Source of the DNA: a virus
Virus record (IMG/VR): IMGVR_UViG_3300031702_000010
Coordinates: 1-47,089 of that record
Strand: one strand, 5' to 3'
Length of the DNA stretch: 47,089 nucleotides
In this document: one piece after another, positions 30,404 to 38,051 of the stretch
How positions within the stretch are numbered: position 1 is the stretch's first letter
Layout of the letters: each line of letters starts with the position of its first letter
Position numbers and translations under genes: made by a program
The notes under the pieces: generated by a model
Seen by the model: only the letters and a program-made list of their open reading frames with translations
Databases searched by the model: none
Told to the model about the DNA's origin: nothing

Positions 30404-30696
30404 CAGCAGTAGCAGGCACAGTTGCAGTTAGCCGGGGGTGGTGGTGGGGGCGGTGGGACGTAGCAGTTGTAGTAGTACCGAGTTCGGGTACGGGTCAACG
30501 ATGTAGGGCTGGTGATATTCCAAACTGCGGAACCGTAGCCTGTGAGGTAGTACCCAGAACCTGTCGTCGTGTTCACATCATTAAACAGCATCGTGGTGCC
30601 TACAGTGGCCCCGTTGGTGGGCTTACCTGTGAGACGTGTCCAGTCTACTTTCCCGTTGTCGTCTATTACGGTTGTTGAGCCTTGTTTATACGCCAT
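30403..30696 (-). CDS. Small virion-like protein with Pro8 and NCNCACYC tail, 97 aa
   Basis: MAYKQGSTTVIDDNGKVDWT is a module shared with two neighbours, resembling short segments of phage tail-fibre proteins. A beta-rich middle (GSGYYLTGYGSAVWNITSP) leads to YYYNCYV, eight prolines and the tail ANCNCACYC, in which four cysteines alternate with single residues. The Cys tail matches that of the 91-residue protein. Codons overlap the gene before (TAATG) and the oxygenase after (TGATG). A substrate for the adjacent modifying enzymes is proposed; no match is claimed. Confidence 0.8.
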   Translation of the reverse strand: MAYKQGSTTVIDDNGKVDWTRLTGKPTNGATVGTTMLFNDVNTTTGSGYYLTGYGSAVWNITSPTSLTRTRTRYYYNCYVPPPPPPPPANCNCACYC

Positions 30697-30923
30697 TAGA
30701 TTGTTGTCCTTGTGTATACGTCTCTGTACGTGGACCCTGTAAATTCAATGCCAGTAAGCGTGTACCCTGTGTAGCTAGGACCAGCCCCCACGGTGACGTA
30801 AGACGCAGAACCGAGAGAAAAGTTTGTGTTGGCGGGGACGAAGGTAGGCACACCAGTGACTTTCGCCATAGGGATGTTGCCAGAAGCGTCGATGACTACG
30901 GTTGACCCAATTTTATAAGCCAT
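30696..30923 (-). CDS. Small virion-like protein without Cys tail, 75 aa
   Basis: MAYKIGSTVVIDASGNIPMA carries the same N-terminal module as its two neighbours, and the rest (GSASYVTVGAGPSYTGYTL) is beta-rich. It ends YRDVYTRTTI, close to YQDVYRVTI of the 91-residue protein, but stops exactly where the Cys tail would begin. The ATG at 30923 overlaps the preceding TGA by one base. It looks like a paralogue lacking the modifiable tail and so a natural comparison for the hypothesis. Confidence 0.8.
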   Translation of the reverse strand: MAYKIGSTVVIDASGNIPMAKVTGVPTFVPANTNFSLGSASYVTVGAGPSYTGYTLTGIEFTGSTYRDVYTRTTI

Positions 30924-31198
30924 CAGCAGTAACACACGCAGTTGCAGTTTGAAGGTGGGGCGGATGTGCAGTTACTTATCGTCACTCGATACACATCTTG
31001 GTAGGAGGTCGAAGTATTAAACTTCATGCCAACGTGGGAGGCGGCTGAATAGACGTTACCCCCACCAACGTAGTAAGTAGAGTTAGCACCCTTTACGAGT
31101 TCTGTGTCTTTGACAGGAATACCTACGTTAGACAGTCTGTCCCACGCAATATTACCACTGTTGTCGATAACTGTCGTTGAGCCTACTTTATAAGCCAT
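30923..31198 (-). CDS. Small virion-like protein with NCNCVCYC tail, 91 aa
   Basis: MAYKVGSTTVIDNSGNIAWD leads the shared module; a beta-rich part (YYVGGGNVYSAASHVGMKFN) ends in YQDVYRVTISNC, then TSAPPSNCNCVCYC. The layout N-C, short linker with prolines, N-C-N-C-x-C-Y-C equals that of the 97-residue protein. GAGG lies upstream of the ATG, which overlaps the oxygenase stop by 11 bases. A small tail component or a maturase substrate is proposed. Confidence 0.8.
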   Translation of the reverse strand: MAYKVGSTTVIDNSGNIAWDRLSNVGIPVKDTELVKGANSTYYVGGGNVYSAASHVGMKFNTSTSYQDVYRVTISNCTSAPPSNCNCVCYC

Positions 31199-31886
31199 TT
31201 TTAATCCTCACTTTCTTCTGTCGGTTAGGGAGGAGCATGTCACATTGTATTGGGATACAGACCCGTTCAGACCCTTGAAAAAAGGTACTGTCGTGAGGCA
31301 CATGGCCTTCAAAAACCACCATTGATCCAACACGGGGAACAACCTGATACCAAGCCCCTGTGTGGAAGTTGGGGTTGAGGTTATTCCAGAGGCGGTTGCC
31401 CTTACCTGATGGATCGTAGAACCTCAAAGCCCCTGAGTGCAGAGGGGTGTCTTCGTAGCCCTCATCAAGGTCCACAACAGGATAATAGGTACACACCAAG
31501 TCGGCTCTCAGGTGGGAGTGTGTGAAGATACCGACGTTCTCTCCGCCAGACCGTTGCTGGTAAAACGTCTCAGCCACCATATCAATGTCGTAGCTATTGA
31601 CGTACCCGTAGGCCGCCAACAGATACTCGTTCACAGACTGGCGCACCATATCAACTAAGCAGGCCACTGTGGGGTGATCCGCCTTATCAGACAGTAAGTT
31701 ATGGCGCACATGACCAAAGTGGTTGGTCTTATTGCCAAGGTTTAGGAGGTTGTCGTCGTCCGTTACTTCGTGAAACTTTGAGTCCTCACGGGCTAAGTTT
31801 CCTAAAGTGTTGTTGAAAGCATCAGCCATATCCCACGTCTTGTGCATTACGAAGTTAGGAAAGATCGCCTGAAGGTTAGATGACAT
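31188..31886 (-). CDS. Fe(II)/2-oxoglutarate oxygenase, TIGR02466-like, 232 aa
   Basis: The iron ligands fit SGGENVGIFTHSHLRADLVC (H-x-H) and GSMVVFEGHVPHDSTFFQGS (distal His), with the Arg of SERVCIPIQCDM ten residues after it as expected for 2-oxoglutarate binding. GALRFYDPSG and YYPVVDLDEG match the core strands. The ATG at 31886 overlaps the stop of the upstream 297-residue gene; an in-frame TTG further up has no better support. It directly precedes the first Cys-tailed protein and so is linked to it by translation. Confidence 0.82.
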   Translation of the reverse strand: MSSNLQAIFPNFVMHKTWDMADAFNNTLGNLAREDSKFHEVTDDDNLLNLGNKTNHFGHVRHNLLSDKADHPTVACLVDMVRQSVNEYLLAAYGYVNSYDIDMVAETFYQQRSGGENVGIFTHSHLRADLVCTYYPVVDLDEGYEDTPLHSGALRFYDPSGKGNRLWNNLNPNFHTGAWYQVVPRVGSMVVFEGHVPHDSTFFQGSERVCIPIQCDMLLPNRQKKVRIKNGL

Positions 31887-32769
31887 CAACAATGATCCGC
31901 CCAATGCCGCTGTAATGGATGGAGTTGAGTTTAATGTTGATTTGGTCCCCTGCTACCAACCCCCAAGCATGTACCATAGCAGTCGCTGATCCATTTTCAC
32001 TCATGGTGATTTGCTTGTGGGGAGCGTAGCCAGTGTGTTCTTTCAAATGAACAATTGTGGTGTGGTTCATATTAGAGTCATCGCCGTTCTCAATAAGCTG
32101 CATGGGAACTTCAATAGACCCGCCTGCTGCCACGGTAAGGCCAGAGGGCGTATCACAACGCCAGTAGAAGCGTTCGTAGTTGGCCCCATCTTTTATAAAG
32201 GACTCTGTGTCGATCATTTGGATGGGGGGAGTGTCTCCAATCATCAACGGAGCATGTTCACCGATCAGAATGATGGACTTGGTATCTGCGAGAGAGCCTG
32301 TGTTGATGGGCATGAACAAGGATGAAAAATCAAGCATGTTCGGATAATGGGCATAGTTGCGAGACGTTGATCCATTTTTGATGTGCCGACTGTCTAGGAA
32401 CCGACTGCGCCATGTATCCAGTTTTCCCGCCACTATGCGGAATTCTAACCGACTGTAATCTGGAGCCTCTTTATGCCCTTGAAGGCCATCAATGTTGAAC
32501 GAGACTGCACCTTGGTACGTGAATAGTACATCGTCGATGCTATACAGATCACCTTGGAACACCGTGTCTACTTGATCACCTGCGGGAGAGTTCCCCGACA
32601 TCAGGTGGGCCTTGAGGACGTTCAACTGCTCTGGGTCGCCGTTGTGTGGCGTTTCACCGTGGTAGGGCTTCATGACGCCAAAGGTGAGTACCGTGTTGGT
32701 GCAGTTGATGATGAGTTTTTCATCAATCGGGGCAGGAAATCCAAACAGCCCTTTTTCAGAGTTAAGCAT
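31876..32769 (-). CDS. Hypothetical virion-region protein, 297 aa
   Basis: The start at 32769 is chosen because AAAGGA lies just before it, giving MLNSEKGLFGFPAPIDEKLI. The protein is beta-rich, with NMNHTTIVHLKEHTGYAPHK near the end and IRVIDVI-like final strands. It has no transmembrane segment and no enzyme signature. It sits between the tail fibre and the oxygenase. A fibre-associated or receptor-binding protein is possible; no family is recognised. Confidence 0.7.
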   Translation of the reverse strand: MLNSEKGLFGFPAPIDEKLIINCTNTVLTFGVMKPYHGETPHNGDPEQLNVLKAHLMSGNSPAGDQVDTVFQGDLYSIDDVLFTYQGAVSFNIDGLQGHKEAPDYSRLEFRIVAGKLDTWRSRFLDSRHIKNGSTSRNYAHYPNMLDFSSLFMPINTGSLADTKSIILIGEHAPLMIGDTPPIQMIDTESFIKDGANYERFYWRCDTPSGLTVAAGGSIEVPMQLIENGDDSNMNHTTIVHLKEHTGYAPHKQITMSENGSATAMVHAWGLVAGDQINIKLNSIHYSGIGRIIVDVI

Positions 32770-32788
32770 TTGTATGGTCCTTTGTGGA

Positions 32789-35635
32789 TTAAGTCTCGCA
32801 AGCGCAGGTGGGGTTCTCACCGCAAGCACATGTGGTTTCTTTAAGGTTAGAGCAGGTACACGCAGTGCTATTTACTCTCTCAGTAAGCTCTTTGATGGCC
32901 TCAATAAGAAGGCCAACCACGTTGCCGTAGGCTACTGATTTCATACCATCTTCATTGTCTAGCACAGCTTCAGGGAGTACGGCCTCTAACTCTTGAGCAA
33001 TGACACCTGTGGATCGTTTGCCATTCATATCAAATGTCACACCACGGAGGGCTTGCACCTTGGTTACTGCATCATCAATGACTTCAATGTTATTCTTCAG
33101 GCGTATGTCAGATGAAGCTGTGATGTCACCAGAAGCAACGATACTGCCAGCTACGGTCAGCGTTCCTGTGAAGGTGTCACTGACGTTACTGCGTAGGTAG
33201 TTTGCAGAAGAAATACCATCTAGCAAATCTGCATTCAAGCCAGATCCTGCTCCGTCTACCGTCTTAATGGCAGTAAGTATTTGAGCAGCAGACTGATCGG
33301 CAGTAGCCCCAGATTCAATTCCGTCCAGCTTTGTACCGTCAGTAGCAACGTCACGTCCGTCTACTGTTCCAGTTACAACTACACTATCAGCAGTCACGTT
33401 ACCCGGAAAACTACTGTTGCCACTAGAATCACAGATTGTAGTAGTATGGCGACCAGCCCATCCAGAGGACCAATTATTAGGGCTGCTGTTTACCTGAAGG
33501 CCACTCTCTGCATTGATGTATACAAACTCAGCTGTTTGGCCCGTGGCCACTGTGTGAGATTCACCTGCGTTGATTACAAACTGTGCGCCTCCATATGCCC
33601 GTATATCTCTGGCGTAAAGAGTAGTACTGGCGTTAAGGTTACCTGTAAGGGTGCCGCCTGAGGCATTGATGATTTCACTACCAAAAAGGTGGCCTTTATT
33701 TGTAAGAGTGCTCAATGTCAGAGGGTGTGGGGCTTCGTGCCCCCCTGCATCGTCACGGTCAGCAAGAACATAGAAGGTGTTACTGTTAGCGTGAACATAG
33801 AAGTCATCCGCACCCGCAGTTGTGTCGTTAAGTTTAACCAAAGGCCCGCTGCCTGAGAGGGTCAAATTACCTGTCATGGTGCCGCCAGCTTTAGGTAGAG
33901 CAGCATTGGCTGTCACACCTTGGGCCGCAGTGGCATAAGCTGTCGTGTCCGTCTGCGCCGCTGTTCCCAGTGTGGAGGGGTCAAATGGTGCAGGTTGGTT
34001 GGTCAGATCGTTAAATGAGCCTGACGTTGCTACGGTAGCCAGTGTGGCGGGGTCAAACGGAGCAGGTTGGTTGCTTAGGTCCGTGTATGAGCCAGAAGCT
34101 GCAACCGTAGACAAGCCAAGGTTTGTTCTAGCTGTTGTGGCGCTAGCAAGGTCAGAGAGGTTGTTTGATTTCAGCAGTGTGCCTGTGGCGTTGGAGGCTG
34201 CTGTAACCGCTGAAGCTGCTGCATTAGTCTCGCTGGTCCCTGCTGCGGTAGCACTGGATGCTGCTGCGGTAGCATTGGAGGCAACTGCCGCCTCTGAAGC
34301 AGATGCGTTCGTAGCTGACGTCCCTGCTGCTGTTTCACTAGCGGCAGCATTAGTAGCGCTGGTTGTGGCGGTTACTGCGGAGGTTGCTGCGTTAGTCTCA
34401 CTGGTTCCTGCCACCACTGAAGAAGCTGCAGAAGCGGTTGCAGATACAGCGGAAGCGGTTGCAGAGGACGCTGCGTTAGTTTCACTAGTGGTTGCGGATG
34501 ACTGTGAAGCTGTGGCGCTTGTCTGTGATGAAGCTGATGCCGTTTCGCTAGCTGCTGCGTTGGTTTCAGATGTCGCTGCAGAGGTTGCAGACGCAGCGGC
34601 AGCGGTGGCACTATTAGCCGCCGAGGATGTGGAACCAAAGGTAGCATCAATATAACCCTTAGTGGCCGCATCCGTTCCTGTTAATGGTGTAGGTAAGCCT
34701 GAAACAGAGTGACCGCCCATCGCAATAGCACCCGACATCGTACCACCGGCTTTAGGAAGCTTAGTCGCAATGCTGTTGGTTACTGTGGTTGAAAAGGAAG
34801 CATCATCACCTAAGGCGGCTGCAATCTCGTTTAGGGTATTAAGTGCATCAGGGGCAGCAGCTATAAGGGCGCTTACCTCTGTATCAACATAGGCTTTGGT
34901 CGCCGCATCAGTACCTAAGACAGGGTTTGCTACATTCTTAATAACCGTGTTGGTTACGTCGATAGTGCCGTTTACCGTCAGGTTGGTGAAGGAACTGTTA
35001 CCAGTAGCAGCAGTTATGTTGCCTGTTACGGCACCTTCAAGTGGGCCTGTGAAACCACCTGTGGCAGACACGGTTGTGAAACCACCTGAGGTAGCGGTCA
35101 TGCCCTGTAGGCCAGTTGTACCTGTTACGACTAACTCTCCGCCTACAGATATATCCCCAGCCGCTGTCACATCACCTGAAAGCCATGCATCCTTAAAGCG
35201 TACTGCCGTGCTACCCACATCAATAGTGTTGGTGGCGCTAGGTATGATCCCCGTACCAGAGGTGACCTGAACCACTTCACGCCATACTGCTGCGTTGTTG
35301 GTGTTACCTACGCAAAAGTAAATACGGCTAGTGGTGGTGTTTTCCCAAAGAGACCCTACAGCGTAGCCTAAACCAATATCATCAGTTGCCTGCGGTGTAG
35401 TGGTGGCTTCCAGGTTGTGCTTCCCGCCAGTCCCGCCGTGAACGACAGGGAGTACACCGGACAGGGATGTGGCTAGATTGACCTTTGGGCCACCGCCCGT
35501 TGAGCCGTCGTGGGAGTGACCTGAAGTGGCGTGAAAAGCCGCCGCAATCTGGTTGAATTCAGCAGTTAGCGGTGGTGCCGTAACCTCCGAACCGTTGATA
35601 ATGTCTGCTGTAGATTGGCGTGTGTAACCGACCAT
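32789..35635 (-). CDS. Tail fibre with Ala/Ser/Thr repeats, S74 chaperone and CxC tail, 948 aa
   Basis: The start at 35635 follows AGGGAG and gives MVGYTRQSTADIINGSEVTA. N-terminal fibre motifs (FHATSGHSHDGSTGGGP, GVLPVVHGGTGG) are followed by a long coiled region of Ala/Ser/Thr repeats (SATAAASSATAAGTSETNAA, about residues 330-490). Beta-rich fibre modules follow. SSDIRLKNNIEVIDDAVTKV and RSTGVIAQELEAVL form the S74 chaperone, which cleaves itself at the first Ser. Unusually, about 25 residues after it hold three CxC pairs (CTC, CAC, CAC), echoing the Cys tails of the downstream small proteins. Confidence 0.88.
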   Translation of the reverse strand: MVGYTRQSTADIINGSEVTAPPLTAEFNQIAAAFHATSGHSHDGSTGGGPKVNLATSLSGVLPVVHGGTGGKHNLEATTTPQATDDIGLGYAVGSLWENTTTSRIYFCVGNTNNAAVWREVVQVTSGTGIIPSATNTIDVGSTAVRFKDAWLSGDVTAAGDISVGGELVVTGTTGLQGMTATSGGFTTVSATGGFTGPLEGAVTGNITAATGNSSFTNLTVNGTIDVTNTVIKNVANPVLGTDAATKAYVDTEVSALIAAAPDALNTLNEIAAALGDDASFSTTVTNSIATKLPKAGGTMSGAIAMGGHSVSGLPTPLTGTDAATKGYIDATFGSTSSAANSATAAAASATSAATSETNAAASETASASSQTSATASQSSATTSETNAASSATASAVSATASAASSVVAGTSETNAATSAVTATTSATNAAASETAAGTSATNASASEAAVASNATAAASSATAAGTSETNAAASAVTAASNATGTLLKSNNLSDLASATTARTNLGLSTVAASGSYTDLSNQPAPFDPATLATVATSGSFNDLTNQPAPFDPSTLGTAAQTDTTAYATAAQGVTANAALPKAGGTMTGNLTLSGSGPLVKLNDTTAGADDFYVHANSNTFYVLADRDDAGGHEAPHPLTLSTLTNKGHLFGSEIINASGGTLTGNLNASTTLYARDIRAYGGAQFVINAGESHTVATGQTAEFVYINAESGLQVNSSPNNWSSGWAGRHTTTICDSSGNSSFPGNVTADSVVVTGTVDGRDVATDGTKLDGIESGATADQSAAQILTAIKTVDGAGSGLNADLLDGISSANYLRSNVSDTFTGTLTVAGSIVASGDITASSDIRLKNNIEVIDDAVTKVQALRGVTFDMNGKRSTGVIAQELEAVLPEAVLDNEDGMKSVAYGNVVGLLIEAIKELTERVNSTACTCSNLKETTCACGENPTCACET

Positions 35636-35636
35636 G

Positions 35637-37307
35637 TTAACGTCTCCCTGCGACGGAAAATTCAAATACGATGCCTTGGATGGAGAAAGGCTTAGTTTGT
35701 CCCACCGTCACAAAGGTAGCTCGAACTGAGTAGCCGCTGCCTTGGATGTCGGAGGTCATTATGGGTTTAGAGGAACCGCCGTAGAGAGTGTTAGCCCCAG
35801 CGTAATTTATGGAACGGCCACCGTAGACAGTGGGGCCTCCTTCGCTTTCTTGCGTATATGTTGATGGTCGTGAAGTATTGTAGTCGCCCCAGTCGTAGGA
35901 AATGGCGAGGTTCATTTCGACGGGGCCTTCAGCACGGATAAACGTATTTACCTTGCGCATTACCTTGCGCTGCTCAGTCTCGCCGAAGTCTAGATAAGGT
36001 GTGGAATACACGGCAACAATGTCGGCTGAGTTGAAGGAGTCACCCCGCTCTTGGCGGTACACTTTACCATCATAGTCGCCATGCAGGACGTACTCTTCAG
36101 TGCCAATGTACTCAGAGGTACAGCAGGAGGCACGAATACCAATAAGCTCACCAAACTCCCAAGTAATGGACCCGCTGCTGTCGGAGAGGCCCCCAATAAT
36201 TCCTGGGCTATCCACAGCACCTGTAGTGTTGTCCCCCACAAAGTAACGGACTTGGGATTTAGACCGTACAACAACACCGTTGAGTGTGGCCATGTCGTTG
36301 TTTTTGATTATATCTACCAGAGTAGCCTGAATAGGTTTAGACACCGTCTCTAATTCAACGTCACCAATACGGCTTGTACCGGCAACAGGGCGTAGGCCAT
36401 CAGGGGCTAGGAACATCAAGTCACCACCAATTTCCATAACGCTATCTGGTGCAACACAGCCTACATTTGAAGTAACCTGGTCCGAAATAAAGCCTGCTGA
36501 GTTATCAGCGGATAGCTTCTTGATGGCGTTGTTACCAAAGAGGAATAGGTTGCCACGAAAGGGTTTGATTTGAACCACATCGAAGCCTGCAAATATCTGG
36601 CCCGCACCGGCAGCAACCGTGAAGTTGTAAGGATCGCCAGGTGCTGAGTGAGATAGTGTGGCCTTGGCGGTATCATCACCAGCAAGGAATAAATGGTTTT
36701 TATAGACCTGAACTAAAGAAGGCGCATTAACACACTGATCACCACCACCTGTGGCGGCACTATGCCCTGCGTCGGATGGCTTAGTTCCTGTACCTGTTGT
36801 AACCAGTTCTTCTGTGTGGGAGCCGCTGAAAATGATAGCAGGATTAACTCCGTCTACGAATACAATGGAGTTGCCCTGACCAAAGTTAAACGTGGCATGT
36901 CGTAGCTTCGTAACGGTGCGTGTACCTATAGTCATGCTACGGGAAATGCTGTGATCCATCGTCCACTTGCGCCAACCAATGTTAGCCGTGAAGTAATAGA
37001 AGCTGTAGGTATTGGCACCTACATCCTTACGGGCGGCAATAACATAAGTCAGGTCTGCCACATCATCTTTGTAGATTGCGACGCCTAAGACCTTACCTTC
37101 AGCACTGCCACTAGTGGTGACCTCAGGATAATTACTGCTGTATTCTTCGAAGCCCTCAACACGACGATACCCGCCATACAAGGAGGGTTCGTAGTTGAGA
37201 AGTCGGGTGGCTGAACCTGGGGCTGAGTCTGATAAGTCGAGATGGTTCTCATTACTATTTAGACCGCCAGAGCAGATCAACTTATGTGATTGGATACGAT
37301 CAGGCAT
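35637..37307 (-). CDS. Tail nozzle (tail tubular protein B-like), 556 aa
   Basis: MPDRIQSHKLICSGGLNSNE and NYEPSLYGGYRRVEGFEEYS begin a large beta-rich protein; SVQYVGGDQCVNAPSLVQVY-like and RPVAGTSRIGDVELETVSKP segments fit a beta-propeller. Size and order after the 229-residue protein match the T7 gp12 type nozzle. The stop TAA lies directly before the fibre start. No enzymatic motif is seen. Confidence 0.78.
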   Translation of the reverse strand: MPDRIQSHKLICSGGLNSNENHLDLSDSAPGSATRLLNYEPSLYGGYRRVEGFEEYSSNYPEVTTSGSAEGKVLGVAIYKDDVADLTYVIAARKDVGANTYSFYYFTANIGWRKWTMDHSISRSMTIGTRTVTKLRHATFNFGQGNSIVFVDGVNPAIIFSGSHTEELVTTGTGTKPSDAGHSAATGGGDQCVNAPSLVQVYKNHLFLAGDDTAKATLSHSAPGDPYNFTVAAGAGQIFAGFDVVQIKPFRGNLFLFGNNAIKKLSADNSAGFISDQVTSNVGCVAPDSVMEIGGDLMFLAPDGLRPVAGTSRIGDVELETVSKPIQATLVDIIKNNDMATLNGVVVRSKSQVRYFVGDNTTGAVDSPGIIGGLSDSSGSITWEFGELIGIRASCCTSEYIGTEEYVLHGDYDGKVYRQERGDSFNSADIVAVYSTPYLDFGETEQRKVMRKVNTFIRAEGPVEMNLAISYDWGDYNTSRPSTYTQESEGGPTVYGGRSINYAGANTLYGGSSKPIMTSDIQGSGYSVRATFVTVGQTKPFSIQGIVFEFSVAGRR

Positions 37308-37996
37308 TAGTATTTAACCCGAGTGTCACGAATACTCTCGTAGCTGTTGATGTACAGCGTCTGTAGGCCTTTTATGCCCTGGCTAAACGCCATAAATGAA
37401 GCCTGAGATGACTCGATATTATCTTTAAACATGTAGAGGTGATACATCGCACCATCGACCAAAACGGTGTCAAAGCTAGAAGGTATCCTAGTTGTGTCAT
37501 CATGGTTGGTGAGATCGGTGTAGTTTAAGTAATAACGGAAGCGCACCGAATAGCCCGCATCAGGGGATGGTGTTACACCAAAGCCGCTACCATGACTGGC
37601 AAAGACCATCTGAGGTGCGGAGCGTCCTGTAGATCCTGAATTGTAGTCCGCATCACGATGAGATTTGTACCATTCGTCACGCTCAATGTGGCGCAGGACT
37701 TGGTAGCTGGTTCCCAGTGTGTCGTTCTTTTGTAACTGAAATGAATTCCAGTCTGAAACCTTGAAGAAGTCAGGCCACGTATATTCTTCCTGACCCGCAA
37801 CCAATACCTGCGTGTGTTCAGAAGCGTTAAAGGGCCACTCAAACTCGGCTTGGTTAATCTTAGCTACAGAAGCCTTAACGGCATCCTTAACAAGAGCATG
37901 CACCCCTCGAACAGATGAGAAGTCTCCTACGGCAATCTCAACCTCGTTGAGGCGGCGTAGAACTAGGTTGCAAAGATCAATATATGAAGTCGGCAT
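37307..37996 (-). CDS. Tail tubular protein A-like (head-tail adaptor), 229 aa
   Basis: MPTSYIDLCNLVLRRLNEVE is the helical start typical of T7 gp11-like adaptors, followed by AEFEWPFNASEHTQVLVAGQ and EEYTWPDFFKVSDWNSFQL. It forms the ring joining the portal to the nozzle. GAGGGG precedes the ATG; its stop overlaps the next ATG. It lies directly after the capsid gene. Confidence 0.83.
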   Translation of the reverse strand: MPTSYIDLCNLVLRRLNEVEIAVGDFSSVRGVHALVKDAVKASVAKINQAEFEWPFNASEHTQVLVAGQEEYTWPDFFKVSDWNSFQLQKNDTLGTSYQVLRHIERDEWYKSHRDADYNSGSTGRSAPQMVFASHGSGFGVTPSPDAGYSVRFRYYLNYTDLTNHDDTTRIPSSFDTVLVDGAMYHLYMFKDNIESSQASFMAFSQGIKGLQTLYINSYESIRDTRVKY

Positions 37997-38018
37997 GAAA
38001 ACCCCTCAAAAGGTAAAC

Positions 38019-38042
38019 TGGGGCCAGCGAAGGCCAGCCCCA
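38019..38042 (-). promoter_or_regulatory. Intergenic hairpin after the capsid gene
   Basis: On the minus strand TGGGGCTGGC and GCTGGCCCCA pair over 10 bp (two G-U) around CTTC. No T-run follows directly, so it may stabilise the capsid mRNA end or pause polymerase; it is not a clear terminator. Confidence 0.6.
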
Positions 38043-38051
38043 ATATTGGAT

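Noticed and set aside
33945-34655. Rightward frame of 236 codons
   Set aside because: It is the complement of the Ala/Ser/Thr repeats of the tail fibre, which leave the opposite strand open by composition.
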